A DNA stretch of 64,000 nucleotides from Halodesulfovibrio spirochaetisodalis (GCF_001672295.1 NZ_JXMS01000005.1:1-64000); one strand, 5' to 3'; positions 17,777-27,434 are shown, numbered from the stretch's first letter. Translations and numbers: made by a program. Notes: generated by a model not told the origin, from the letters alone.

Positions 17777-19789
17777 CTAGAGCAGTCCCAATACTTCATC
17801 TAACATTTCACGCGCTGTACTGATAATCTTTGAGCATGCTTCGTATTGTTGCTGATACTTGATTAGGTTCACCTGCTCCTCATCAACGTTCACCCCGCTG
17901 GAAGACAGCTGATACTCATAATAGTAGTCGCTTGAACCCTGTGCATACGCCTGATTCTGTTCTGCACGTACTACATCCGCTCCGACACTTGAAACAAGCA
18001 TGCTGGAAAAACTGGAAAAGGATTCATCATAGCTCACCGTTCCCACGGTAATATTCACATTCAACTCTTCCAACGCAGCTAGCTGCAACGCTGTATTGTT
18101 GCTACCGCTGACAACGGTACCGTCCGCATTCACAACGCCTGCATTAATATGCTGTGCATTCTGAAGAACATAGCTGTTCACTGCTACATCTTCAGCAGAG
18201 GAGCCGGTAAAAAAGGTATTAAGGCCAAGTCCTGCCATAAGATTTGCATCATCTTGCGCCACCTCAAAGGACTTATCTGTAGCAGCAGCCAGTTCAAGCG
18301 TTCCATCCACTGAAACAGTTGCTTTAAGGTCACCACCAGAGGCGGCATTAATCTTGGTTGCCAAATTGGCCAGCGAATCTATGGCAGGATCAATCGTAAC
18401 GGAGAATCGGGAAGCCACCGTACCGTCATCATTATATATGACGTACTCCACATCACCTGCTTCAATCATGCTGCCGTACGGTAGTTCGCTTTGCGCAAGC
18501 GCCTTTGAAGTATCCTCCACAGCATATGATCCAGTGAGGCTGGTATGATGTTCAAGGCCAGCACCTTTTGCATGCAGAACATTTGTCTCCCAGATAAGAG
18601 CCGATGCCATACCGTCCAAGGCTTCCATAGCAGCCACAACAGAATCATCACGGGTTAAAAACAGTCCGGCAATGGAGCCGGAGGTTGCTTTATCTGAAGC
18701 CAACACGCCCTGTGCGTCTGAGAGCGGGGTAATATTCAGATAATACCCGTCCCCTTTCTCCAGATACAAACCGGATTTGGGAGAAATGATATATCGATCT
18801 CCTGCGGCATGAGCACCTGAGGTTTTATCAAACCAAACATCAACACCGGCTATGGACTCTGCGTTATCAGAATCACCGGCCGTATAGAGCACAGGAGAAC
18901 CACTGTCGTCAGTCACCCACGTCTTTCCGTCATCAAGCGATGCATAAAAATGGGTATCATCCACAAACTCAAGCATAAGCTCTTCGCTTGACTCACCTTG
19001 AAATTCCACTGAGCCGACGAAGGTCGAAGAAGGCATCAACGATTCACGCGACTGAGCCGGTTGATGCGAAAGATGGTGCGTCTGCTGACCTTCTACCAGT
19101 GTATATGAACCTTCAGCGAGCACTGTAACAGTGCCGTCAACCTGTGGCTCCACAGTTACGTTCATATATGTAGCAAGCTCTCGTACAGCCTGATCCCGTG
19201 CATCTACAGCCTGATTGTCTGTTGGATTAGCTGCCACCTGCGCATTCAGTGAGGCAATCTGATCAATAAGCGCATTCGCTTCCGTAACCTGTGCAGCAAT
19301 TTCCTGTTCAATGGATTGTGAGACACCGTCCATCTCGGCATAGGTACTGTTAAGGGTTGAAACTAACGCCTGTGCAGAACTAAGTACTTCTTCCCAGTTT
19401 CCCGGCTGTGTCGGATCAGAAGAAAGTGTATTCCAGCCACCAAAAAAACCGGTCAACGTTGCGTTCAGTCCAGTAGTATCTGTCTGGGGAAGAGTACTTT
19501 CCAGCTGCTTTAAATAAATCAACTGCTCGTTGTAACTCGCCGCATCTGAAGAAGTGCTCAAATACTGCTGTTCAACAAAATGATTCATGGACGCTTCGAT
19601 ACCGGCGATCTCCGCGCCGGTACCGATATGTAGCCCGTTCTTTTTTATGGACGTATTTGTCTCATAAACAGGGCTTTGTTTTTTATATCCCGGCACATCA
19701 GCATTTACGATGTTATTGGTCGTAACATTCACACTGGTCTGGGAGTTCATCATTGCCGTCACGCCGGTGTTATAGATAGCATTAATCAT
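17777..19789 (-). CDS. flgK: Flagellar hook-filament junction protein FlgK (HAP1)
   Basis: The protein has 670 residues. It begins INAIYNTGVTAMMNSQTSVN and contains TTNNIVNADVPGYKKQ, the flagellar rod/hook N-terminal motif. The C-terminal coil reads VNVDEEQVNLIKYQQQYEAC and ends with the ISTAREMLDEVLGL helix, typical of FlgK. It joins hook to filament outside the cell. It lies 21 bases after flgE and 9 before flgL. Confidence 0.94.
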   Translation of the reverse strand: MINAIYNTGVTAMMNSQTSVNVTTNNIVNADVPGYKKQSPVYETNTSIKKNGLHIGTGAEIAGIEASMNHFVEQQYLSTSSDAASYNEQLIYLKQLESTLPQTDTTGLNATLTGFFGGWNTLSSDPTQPGNWEEVLSSAQALVSTLNSTYAEMDGVSQSIEQEIAAQVTEANALIDQIASLNAQVAANPTDNQAVDARDQAVRELATYMNVTVEPQVDGTVTVLAEGSYTLVEGQQTHHLSHQPAQSRESLMPSSTFVGSVEFQGESSEELMLEFVDDTHFYASLDDGKTWVTDDSGSPVLYTAGDSDNAESIAGVDVWFDKTSGAHAAGDRYIISPKSGLYLEKGDGYYLNITPLSDAQGVLASDKATSGSIAGLFLTRDDSVVAAMEALDGMASALIWETNVLHAKGAGLEHHTSLTGSYAVEDTSKALAQSELPYGSMIEAGDVEYVIYNDDGTVASRFSVTIDPAIDSLANLATKINAASGGDLKATVSVDGTLELAAATDKSFEVAQDDANLMAGLGLNTFFTGSSAEDVAVNSYVLQNAQHINAGVVNADGTVVSGSNNTALQLAALEELNVNITVGTVSYDESFSSFSSMLVSSVGADVVRAEQNQAYAQGSSDYYYEYQLSSSGVNVDEEQVNLIKYQQQYEACSKIISTAREMLDEVLGLL

Positions 19790-19810
19790 GAGACATCTCC
19801 TTTACTGAGG

Positions 19811-21409
19811 CTAGTTGCGCTTCAGATTAATCGCTGTCTGCAACAGTGTGTCTGCTGTTGTAATAACCTTACTGTTTGCCTGATATGCAGATTGCAGAAT
19901 AATAAGGTTGGTCATTTCCTGCGCCATATCAACGTTAGATATTTCCAATGTATTGGACAAAATACCACCCATACCAGCTTCACCAGGAAGACCTACAACA
20001 GCTTCACCTGAGACCGTCGTGGCAAGAAACTTGTTGCCGCCCTGAGCATCCAGCCCATCAGGGTTGGAGAAATCTGCAACGCCGACATTGTACAGTTCAA
20101 TAGTCTGCCCGTTGGAATATTCCCCGCTGATTGCACCGCTCTGATCAACTGTGACATCCTGCAACGTACCAGTCGGATACCCGTCCTGATACAACCCGAG
20201 TGTAGCGGAGTTAGATTCATAACTTGTTGTCGCAGCATAATTAATTGAAGGAGCATTAAAGCTTGGAAGCTGAGTATAGGGAACATCAGCACCGGTTTTC
20301 TGTAAGTCAGCAAGAGTCATCTTTGAGTCACCGTCATTATCAACAGCACCTGTCCAACCGCCACCGGTATCATGATCTTTATTCACCATGCCGAAGTTCA
20401 TTGAAATCTGCTGTGGCTCTGCACTTCCGGAAAAGTTTGCATCCATAACCGGCAGACCTGCTGCGTCAAATTCAGCAAGCGTCCAGTTTGCTGCGGCCTT
20501 GCCGTCAAAGCTTGTGCCAGTGCTCGCTACCGGAGTATATGCACTCATTGAGGACATGGTTCCTGAAGGAGAGAAGGTTAAGGTGCCCGCCATCATGAGG
20601 CCTGCAGCAGAGGTTCCTGCAAAACCGTCACGCATATCTTCGCCCGGATTGCCGGCCACAACGTATTCCCACACAGTATTTCCGTCTGCATCCATAGAAA
20701 CCGGATCCATATATACTGTCATCTCATGAGTACCGCCCGCCTCATCATAGACTGTAATTGCAGACTGATACTCATAACGACTCTGATCGAGAGGAGGATT
20801 AGCTGTGCCGTCATACACGTCAAAAAGCGCGGTGTAAGCACAACTGGTGGTATCATCCTTAGGGTCAGGTGTTCCTTTATCATCAACAGTGGCGACGCTG
20901 TTATCTTCAGCAGAAGCATTCAAGTTCATAGACATCTGAATGCTGTTGGTCGCTTTTGGAGGAGACTGGGAATCATCGACCTTGATATCGCCAATGGCAC
21001 CGGTGGGACTGCCGTCCTTCATTTCCCACCCTTGCACACGGTTCCCTCCCGGATCGACAAGGTAGCCTTGTTCATCAAAATCGAAGTTACCCGCACGGGT
21101 GTAATAAACTGCCTGATTATTCGGGTCTTTCACAATAAAGTAGCCATCACCACTGATAGCAAGGTCAGTATTGGAACCTGTGCTCTGGTAGGAACCTTGT
21201 GAAAAGTCAGTATCAATATTGGCAACAGAAACACCGTTACCAGTCTGACCGGCTCTGACGGTTTCATAAAAGACATCCTGAAAAACAACACTTGAGCTTT
21301 TGAACCCCACGGTGCTTGAGTTAGCGAGGTTGTTACTCACCACCAGTGTTGCCTGACTTTGTGCCTGCAATCCTGAAATACCGTTGTACATTGAACCTGT
21401 GATACTCAT
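19811..21409 (-). CDS. flgE: Flagellar hook protein FlgE
   Basis: The protein has 532 residues. It starts SITGSMYNGISGLQAQSQAT with VVSNNLANSSTVGFKSSSVV (about 26-45), and contains the FlgE-type YFIVKDPNN...YYTRAGNFDFDE block (about 90-115). It ends with the ANSKVITTADTLLQTAINLK helix. Its start codon overlaps the flgD stop (TAATG). The hook is assembled from this protein after the rod is complete. Confidence 0.95.
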   Translation of the reverse strand: MSITGSMYNGISGLQAQSQATLVVSNNLANSSTVGFKSSSVVFQDVFYETVRAGQTGNGVSVANIDTDFSQGSYQSTGSNTDLAISGDGYFIVKDPNNQAVYYTRAGNFDFDEQGYLVDPGGNRVQGWEMKDGSPTGAIGDIKVDDSQSPPKATNSIQMSMNLNASAEDNSVATVDDKGTPDPKDDTTSCAYTALFDVYDGTANPPLDQSRYEYQSAITVYDEAGGTHEMTVYMDPVSMDADGNTVWEYVVAGNPGEDMRDGFAGTSAAGLMMAGTLTFSPSGTMSSMSAYTPVASTGTSFDGKAAANWTLAEFDAAGLPVMDANFSGSAEPQQISMNFGMVNKDHDTGGGWTGAVDNDGDSKMTLADLQKTGADVPYTQLPSFNAPSINYAATTSYESNSATLGLYQDGYPTGTLQDVTVDQSGAISGEYSNGQTIELYNVGVADFSNPDGLDAQGGNKFLATTVSGEAVVGLPGEAGMGGILSNTLEISNVDMAQEMTNLIILQSAYQANSKVITTADTLLQTAINLKRN

Positions 21410-22083
21410 TACGCTTTCTCCTCACCAAGGCTTACAGAGATAATATCTGTATAGTTAACAGCTACACCGCTCTTCAGGGTCATTTCAGCACCATTAGGTC
21501 CGTTCGAAACAGAAACAACTGTGTCATTAATAGTTGTTGTCGAAGCCACATCCTGACCACTGGCGTTTGTCGCGCGCACTTTTACTGTGTACGTTCCATC
21601 AGCAGCCTTTTCTCCGTTCAACAGTGTTCCATCCCACTCAAGAGACTGAGAACCGGCGGACATTTTGCCCCAGTTCTGCATGGAAACGATATTTCCTGAT
21701 GCATCATAAATATCGATAATGACGGACTCCGCAGCGCTTTCCAGATGAACAGTCACGTCTGAAGACGTTCCATCTTCCAATCTCATTGCATCACCCTGCA
21801 CCGTCACCTCACGCCCAAGATATGAGACAGGCTCAACCTTGTTGCTCAATGACTCTTCCATACTTTCAAGCTGATCGCCGATGCTCACCAGTTCATCCAA
21901 CTGAGAAAACATAGTGGTCTGCTCAGTGAGTTTGTCAGTATCCATTGGATCTGTCGGATCCTGATATTGTAACTCTGTTGCGAGGAGCAGCATGTAATCA
22001 ATATTACTGATAGAGCTTGAACTGGTGTTCTGCGCTGTGGTTGTAGTTACATCAGTACCGGAGCTAACACTGCTAATGGTCAT
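21409..22083 (-). CDS. flgD: Flagellar hook capping / assembly protein FlgD
   Basis: The protein has 224 residues. The N-terminal conserved segment YMLLLATELQYQDPTDPMD (about 30-48) and TEQTTMFSQLDELVSIG match FlgD, followed by the FlgD Ig-like and tudor-like C-terminal domain (SLEWDGTLLNGEKAADGTYT). FlgD caps the growing hook. Its start lies inside the end of the sigma-factor gene (11-base overlap). Confidence 0.94.
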   Translation of the reverse strand: MTISSVSSGTDVTTTTAQNTSSSSISNIDYMLLLATELQYQDPTDPMDTDKLTEQTTMFSQLDELVSIGDQLESMEESLSNKVEPVSYLGREVTVQGDAMRLEDGTSSDVTVHLESAAESVIIDIYDASGNIVSMQNWGKMSAGSQSLEWDGTLLNGEKAADGTYTVKVRATNASGQDVASTTTINDTVVSVSNGPNGAEMTLKSGVAVNYTDIISVSLGEEKA

Positions 22084-22621
22084 GGCTTCCCCCGTAGGAG
22101 TCGAATTTAGTGTAGTAATTACGTAAACGACGTAGTGCTTGATGCTTCATGCATCGCACAGCACTTTCCGACAAAGACAGAAATGTTGATGCTTCTTTAA
22201 TTGATAACTCTTTTTCAATGGTGAGGAATACAACTTCCATTTGTCTTTCTGTTAACAAGCTCTTTGGAATGTAGCTTCTAACATTATAGAAATGTGTAAC
22301 AACACCAATTGTGAACGTTTCGTCCAGTGTTTCCGTTTTGTGTTTTTTTTGTTTTCTGATGTCATCAATTATAGAAGTCTCAACAATTACGTAAATCCAA
22401 GATGATAACTTTGCTTTTGCACTGTCATACCGTTCAAGGTAATTGTTTTTTATGATCTTAAGTGCAACGTTTTGAAAAATATCATCTACTACTGTTGAAT
22501 CCATGCGTGAATTGAACTTCTTTAATACTGATACAATCGTTCTTTTTATCAAAGATGTGTGGTCAACAAAGAAATCATTATAGATATCTGAATTACTTTT
22601 CTCACTTAAACATTGTTTCAT
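22073..22621 (-). CDS. Small sigma-70-family (ECF-like) sigma factor heading the flagellar operon
   Basis: From 22621 it is 182 residues. Region 2 is about residues 20-95 (VVDDIFQNVALKIIKNNY and SSWIYVIVETSIIDDIRKQ). Region 4 is a C-terminal helix-turn-helix (TERQMEVVFLTIE ... LSLSESAVRCMKHQALRRL). No region 1 or 3 is seen, so the layout is ECF-like and not FliA-like. I chose ATG 22621 over 22633 because GGAG precedes it by 6 bases and the sigma-54 promoter puts transcription start near 22634. Co-transcription with flgDEKL-fliD suggests control of late flagellar or surface genes; the target is unknown. Confidence 0.8.
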   Translation of the reverse strand: MKQCLSEKSNSDIYNDFFVDHTSLIKRTIVSVLKKFNSRMDSTVVDDIFQNVALKIIKNNYLERYDSAKAKLSSWIYVIVETSIIDDIRKQKKHKTETLDETFTIGVVTHFYNVRSYIPKSLLTERQMEVVFLTIEKELSIKEASTFLSLSESAVRCMKHQALRRLRNYYTKFDSYGGSHDH

Positions 22622-22644
22622 CTTGAACTCCATACGAGAGATAG

Positions 22645-22660
22645 AGCAACCTACATGCCC
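22645..22660 (-). promoter_or_regulatory. Sigma-54 promoter of the sigma-flgDEKL-fliD operon
   Basis: On the minus strand the sequence reads GGGCATGTAGGTTGCT: GG and GC ten bases apart, with a TTGCT -12 half. The predicted start is about 22634, leaving a 12-base leader with GGAG before the ATG at 22621. Sigma-54 control of hook-stage genes is well known in many flagellar systems. Confidence 0.72.
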
Positions 22661-23280
22661 AACAACATTAGGTTTCCGTAAAACGATACTAAAGTTACAA
22701 TCAGAGTTTCTTTATGAAAAATAAAATTGGAGGCGGGAGAAATTAAGACAAGGAGTGTGGAGTTAAGCTTTCTTTAGATTAAACCGTATTTTCGCCTGTT
22801 TTTTGCGTAAAATGCTGGGCAAATTTTGCCTAGTGGAGCTATTTACAGGGCAGTTTTATCACGCGGTAAATATTGCCGTAACATTGACTGAGGCATTCTT
22901 CCCTATTCATCAGCATCTATGCCATTGAAAGAGCCAGCACGTAATTACTCAGGTAAATACTTCCCCCCCTAACAATCATGCACTACGCTCTGTACGGCGA
23001 CTCTTTATCTACCGCACCAAAACACCCGTGCAGCTAAATTACATATTCCAAGTCAATCAGATACGACAACAAGACAAGCACTGAACCTTAGCCATTCAAC
23101 TCTTTATGCCCCGTTGAGATCACCGGTTGATCAGCGAAAAGTTCATATACCAACGCCTCTCCGGGAGAACCTACAGAGCCACAAACAATCTCTTTCCTGC
23201 TCCGCCCCGCTCCCACCATTCACAACAGAGAATAACAGCTCGTAATAAAGGGAAAACCTCCCTTGCGTACCGAAAAGCCA
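22661..23280. other. Gene-free region upstream of the flagellar operon
   Basis: About 620 bases without a credible gene. I see near-palindromes GGGCAAATTTTGCCT (22817-22831) and CGGTAAATATTGCCG (about 22874-22888), the latter about 220 bases upstream of the sigma-54 promoter. Either could be an enhancer site. The rest shows nothing I can interpret. Confidence 0.4.
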
Positions 23281-23320
23281 TAAAAAAGCCCCCGCATCTC
23301 CTGAGAGATACGGGGGTTTA
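23281..23320 (-). terminator. Terminator after flagellin gene 1
   Basis: CCCCCG-c-ATCTC / GAGAT-a-CGGGGG stem; on the minus strand it is followed by CTTTTTTATGG. It sits about 40 bases after the flagellin stop. Confidence 0.85.
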
Positions 23321-23357
23321 GCGCAGCACCATGCTGCTCGCATTTTACTATGAAATA

Positions 23358-25109
23358 TTATTGGCCAATCAACTGCAAAGCGGTCTGCGGCAAAGTGTTT
23401 GCCTGTGCGAGCATTGAAGTTGCAGCCTGAGAAATTGTCTGACGCAGTGTGTACTCTGTCATTTCAGTTGCCACATCAACATCGGAAATTCTGGATTCGG
23501 CAGCACCGAGGTTTTCAGCCTGAATCTCAAGGTTAGAGATTGTCGCTTCAAGACGGTTTTCATAAGCACCAAGGTTTGCACGGTTTTTATCTTTTTTATC
23601 GATTGCTTTGCCTATCGCACTAAGTGCAGCCTGAGCGCCTTCTTGTGTCGCAATGCTTGAGCCTGCATACTCCTGTGTTTTTCCAAGCTGCTGTTCAAAC
23701 GCAGTCACGTCCTCATCCGGAATCATTTCAACACTCATGGTGAAGGAACTATCTGCCACAGTACCTGAAAGTGCGGTACCGGTTCCTGTAAGTGCGTAGT
23801 TTGTACCGTTATCCTGAACTTTAACTGTACCCAAATCCGCACTACCATCTGCATTGATAACAAATCCCTGCTCGACAGCATCCGTCGCAATATTCATGAC
23901 AGTAGCATCTTCAGGAATATCTGCGGTCTCATCTTCAATGAAATAGCGTTCAGCGCCATCTGACGCTGTAGAAGCCAAGAGCTTCCTATCTTCACCTGCA
24001 ATATTCACAGTCAAGGTACCATCAGTGCCAACAACCACTCCATACCCAGCTGTTGGCACAGTTGCGTCAGCCGACTTCTTTAAAGATACAGAGCCATCAG
24101 CATCAATTGTTGCATACATCGCCTTATCATCAACAAGTAATATCCCTGTATCTTTTTGGGCTTTAGTATTGGCAGTACCACCTACATTGTAAACAAGCTT
24201 ACCATTTGCATCCAAAGAAGTATTTATGCTTGCACCGTCTAGATCAAGAGCTGTATCAGCAGCAGTAGCGCCTGTCGTTTTACCTACTGCAGTAGCAATT
24301 GTACCTTCTGCGCGGGTCACAATATCTTTTTTTGCGTCTTCCTCGTCTGCAGGATCGGCAATAACTCTATTCTTCAGCTGCACCTGAGTATAGCCCTCGG
24401 CTGCAATCTTTGCTGCATCCATTGTCGGATCAGTACCATCGATGTAGATTTCACCGTCTTTATTCTCATAAATGGCCTGTCCGTCCTGAGTTGTTGCTAA
24501 GCCGTCATCATCAATCTTGTAATCCAATGACTCTTGTCCAAGATTCAACGCACTTGCACTAAGCTCTTCAATGTCAATTTCATACATATCCTCATCGACA
24601 TCGTTACCGGTACCAAAGTGAATTGTCATGGATTTACCAGTCTGGGGAAGGCCGTCTTTATCTATGTAGGTAGCACCTTCATCAAGAGAGCCATCAAGCA
24701 GTTTAGTACCGTTGAAGTCTGTTGCTTCTGCAATACGGGTAACTTCTTCCGCCATGGACTGGTACTCCTGATCAATAATCAAGCGCTGCTCATCAGTATA
24801 GGTACCGGTTGCTGCCTGTTCAGCCAGCTCGTTCATACGGATAAGTTTTTCATCAATAACAGAAAGGGCGCCGTCAGCAGTCTGAATCATAGAGATAGCA
24901 TCGTTTGCGTTTCGCACACCTTGGTTCAGTGTTGTCACCTGTGCACGCATCATTTCACGTACTGCAAGGCCGGCAGCATCATCTGCAGCGCTATTGATAC
25001 GCATACCAGAAGAAAGCCGCTCGGTTGATTTTGTTAAATCAGTATATGCGCTGTTTAAGTTACGTGCTGCAGTGTTAGCCATAGTGTTGTTGTTGATGAT
25101 GAGAGACAT
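23358..25109 (-). CDS. Flagellin (copy 1)
   Basis: From the ATG at 25109 (SD GGAGG 6-7 bases upstream) the protein has 583 residues. D0/D1 N-terminus: SLIINNNTMANTAARNLNSA, then ERLSSGMRINSAADDAAGLA. C-terminus: the flagellin helix with SRISDVDVATEMTEYTLRQ ... SMLAQANTLPQTALQLIG. A central domain of about 300 residues (about 170-470) is acidic and Thr/Ala-rich, exposed on the filament surface. It is a close paralogue of the neighbouring copy; the leader architecture is also shared. Confidence 0.95.
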   Translation of the reverse strand: MSLIINNNTMANTAARNLNSAYTDLTKSTERLSSGMRINSAADDAAGLAVREMMRAQVTTLNQGVRNANDAISMIQTADGALSVIDEKLIRMNELAEQAATGTYTDEQRLIIDQEYQSMAEEVTRIAEATDFNGTKLLDGSLDEGATYIDKDGLPQTGKSMTIHFGTGNDVDEDMYEIDIEELSASALNLGQESLDYKIDDDGLATTQDGQAIYENKDGEIYIDGTDPTMDAAKIAAEGYTQVQLKNRVIADPADEEDAKKDIVTRAEGTIATAVGKTTGATAADTALDLDGASINTSLDANGKLVYNVGGTANTKAQKDTGILLVDDKAMYATIDADGSVSLKKSADATVPTAGYGVVVGTDGTLTVNIAGEDRKLLASTASDGAERYFIEDETADIPEDATVMNIATDAVEQGFVINADGSADLGTVKVQDNGTNYALTGTGTALSGTVADSSFTMSVEMIPDEDVTAFEQQLGKTQEYAGSSIATQEGAQAALSAIGKAIDKKDKNRANLGAYENRLEATISNLEIQAENLGAAESRISDVDVATEMTEYTLRQTISQAATSMLAQANTLPQTALQLIGQ

Positions 25110-25110
25110 A

Positions 25111-25198
25111 GTAAACCTCCAGGTTTGTAATTCTGCATCCATGCAATGACTTTTTCATTTTCGCTTTACGCTATGCATATAACTACGCGGAGGTTTAC
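25111..25198 (-). promoter_or_regulatory. Flagellin 1 leader: upstream element complementary to the Shine-Dalgarno
   Basis: On the minus strand GTAAACCTCC (25189-25198) is exactly complementary to the ribosome-binding segment GGAGGTTTAC (25111-25120), 68 bases apart. The second flagellin has the same arrangement with a 69-base separation. A GCTTTATAAACAAAACCG block just upstream is shared by both genes and could be a sigma-28-like -35 region; if so the complementary element would overlap the -10 and not be in the RNA. Confidence 0.4.
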
Positions 25199-25294
25199 GG
25201 TTTTGTTTATAAAGCAACATATGATTTTACTGACTTTTTATATCAAAAAGCATGATCTTAGTATGTTCTTTACAGTTTAGCAATAAACCAAAAG

Positions 25295-25330
25295 AAAAGT
25301 CCCGCAAACTCTTAAGAGTTCTTGCGAGAT
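25295..25330 (-). terminator. Second (distal) terminator after flagellin gene 2
   Basis: On the minus strand GCAAGAACTCTTAAGAGTTTGC forms a stem followed by GGGACTTTTCTTTTGG. It lies 35 bases beyond the first hairpin. Confidence 0.6.
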
Positions 25331-25363
25331 CCTTTGTTTTTGCCACCTGCTGCGGTATGAAAA

Positions 25364-25398
25364 ACCACCCCTGATCCCTGGAAAAATCAGGGGTGGTA
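25364..25398 (-). terminator. Terminator after flagellin gene 2
   Basis: ACCACCCCTGAT pairs with ATCAGGGGTGGT; on the minus strand the stem is followed by TTTTTC. Confidence 0.85.
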
Positions 25399-25450
25399 AG
25401 TCATTTAGCGTAAAGTCGATGCTATCATTATATAGGACGACTCCGGTTTA

Positions 25451-27199
25451 CTATCCGATAAGGGACAATGCGTTCTGCGGCAATGTGTTAGCCTGAGCAA
25501 GCATTGATGTTGCAGCCTGAGAAATTGTCTGACGTAATGTGTACTCAGTCATTTCTGTTGCTACGTCCACGTCTGAAATACGGGACTCAGCTGCAGAGAG
25601 GTTTTCGCTCTGAATTTCAAGGTTAGAGATAGTTGCTTCAAGACGGTTCTCGTACGCACCAAGGTTTGCACGGTTTTTATCTTTCTGCTCAATGGCTTTA
25701 CCGATAGCATCAAGGGCAGCCTGTGCACCTTCCTGAGTGGCAATACTGGAGCCTGCATACTCAGAAGTTTTGCCAAGCTCTTTTTCAAAGCTATCAACCT
25801 TTGTACTATCTACCATGGCAACAGACATTGTGAATGAGGTATCAGCAACAGTACCTGTCAGAGCTGAACCAGTACCTGTCAAAGCGTAGTTTGTGCCATT
25901 ATCCTGAACTGTTACAGTACCAACAGTCGCACTGCCATCAGCAGCAACTTCGAAGCCCTGATCAACTGCATCCTGAGCGATATTCATTACAGCAGCATCT
26001 GCTGGAATATCGGCACTTTCATCTTCGATGAAGTATTTTGCAGAACCGTCTGCAGCAGTTGAAGTAAGTAACTTCTTGTCGTCACCAGCGATATTTACGG
26101 TCAACGCACCATCTGCCCCGACTGTTACACCATACCCTGCGGTAGGTACTGTAGCGTCAGCGGACTTGTTAATTGAAACAGTACCGTCTGCATCAATTGT
26201 CGCGTACATTGCCTTGTCATCTACAAGCAGAGTTCCAGTATCTTTCTGTGCTTTAGTATTAGCAGTACCACCTACACTGTAAACCAATTTCCCATTGGCA
26301 TCTAACGAGGTATTTAAACTTGCACCATCAATATCAAGCGCTGTATCGGCAGCAGTAGCACCAGTTGTTTTACCTACAGCCGTAGCGATTGTGCCTTCTG
26401 CACGGGTCACAATCTCACTTTTTGCTGTTGCCTCGTCTGCAGGGTCGGCCACAACCTTTTCTTTCAGCTGAACCTGAGTGTACCCCTGAGCAGCGATTTT
26501 GGTTGCGTCCATGGTCGGATCAGAACCATCAATGTAGATTTCGCCATCTTCATTTTCATAGATAGCTTTTCCATCCTGAGTTGTTGCCAACCCGTCATCA
26601 TTGATCTTGTAATCAAGAGATTCACTGCCAATACCGAGAGCTTCAGCGCTTACATCTTCAATTTCGATGCTGTATTTATCTTCGTCTGCATCGTTACCGG
26701 TACCGAAATGTACAGTCATGGACTTACCGTCCTGTACTTCGCCATTGGAATCTTCGTAAGTAGACCCTTCTTCAAGAGCACCGTTCAGCAGGCTCTGACC
26801 GTTAAAGTCAGTTGAATCTGAAATACGTGTAATTTCAGCAGCCATTGTCTGATATTCCTGATCAATAATGGCACGCTGCTCATCGGTGTAGGTACCAGTC
26901 GCAGCCTGCTCTGCAAGCTCATTCATACGGATAAGCTTTTCATCAATAACAGAAAGAGCGCCATCTGCAGTCTGAATCATGGATATTGCATCGTTCGCGT
27001 TACGAACACCCTGATTCAATGTAGTTGTCTGCGCACGCATCATTTCACGTACAGCAAGACCTGCTGCGTCATCAGCAGCGCTGTTGATACGCATACCAGA
27101 AGACAGCTTTTCAGTAGATTTAGTCAGCTGGTTGTATGCATTGTTGAGGTTACGTGCAGCGGTATTAGCCATTGAGTTATTGTTGATGATGAGAGACAT
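25451..27199 (-). CDS. Flagellin (copy 2)
   Basis: From the ATG at 27199 the protein has 582 residues. An upstream in-frame extension to 27373 lacks flagellin homology and is ignored. N- and C-terminal domains are almost identical to copy 1 (SLIINNNSMANTAARNLNNA; SMLAQANTLPQNALSLIG), with scattered substitutions in the central domain. Tandem near-identical flagellins suggest either dosage or a composite filament. SD GGAGG is 6-7 bases from the ATG. Confidence 0.95.
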   Translation of the reverse strand: MSLIINNNSMANTAARNLNNAYNQLTKSTEKLSSGMRINSAADDAAGLAVREMMRAQTTTLNQGVRNANDAISMIQTADGALSVIDEKLIRMNELAEQAATGTYTDEQRAIIDQEYQTMAAEITRISDSTDFNGQSLLNGALEEGSTYEDSNGEVQDGKSMTVHFGTGNDADEDKYSIEIEDVSAEALGIGSESLDYKINDDGLATTQDGKAIYENEDGEIYIDGSDPTMDATKIAAQGYTQVQLKEKVVADPADEATAKSEIVTRAEGTIATAVGKTTGATAADTALDIDGASLNTSLDANGKLVYSVGGTANTKAQKDTGTLLVDDKAMYATIDADGTVSINKSADATVPTAGYGVTVGADGALTVNIAGDDKKLLTSTAADGSAKYFIEDESADIPADAAVMNIAQDAVDQGFEVAADGSATVGTVTVQDNGTNYALTGTGSALTGTVADTSFTMSVAMVDSTKVDSFEKELGKTSEYAGSSIATQEGAQAALDAIGKAIEQKDKNRANLGAYENRLEATISNLEIQSENLSAAESRISDVDVATEMTEYTLRQTISQAATSMLAQANTLPQNALSLIG

Positions 27200-27200
27200 G

Positions 27201-27287
27201 ATAAACCTCCAGGTTTGTTTTTTTGCATCCTTGCAATTGTCTTTCGTCAAAGAGCCACATGCCCTTTGCGAATGAATACGGAGGTTC
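27201..27287 (-). promoter_or_regulatory. Flagellin 2 leader: upstream element complementary to the Shine-Dalgarno
   Basis: AACCTCC of the upstream element (27280-27286) is complementary to GGAGGTT of the ribosome-binding site (27204-27210) with a 69-base separation, matching copy 1. The GCTTTATAAACAAAACCG block is also present upstream (about 27289-27306). Confidence 0.4.
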
Positions 27288-27434
27288 GTCTCGGTTTTGT
27301 TTATAAAGCGGAAAATTTTTCCTAGTTGCTGAAAGCAGCAAACCTGAATCTTAGAAATACTTCCACTTAACATTTATTAAGTTGATGGGAAAAACATAAA
27401 CAGCATATAGTGATTTCGTTTCCGTGGAGGTAGT

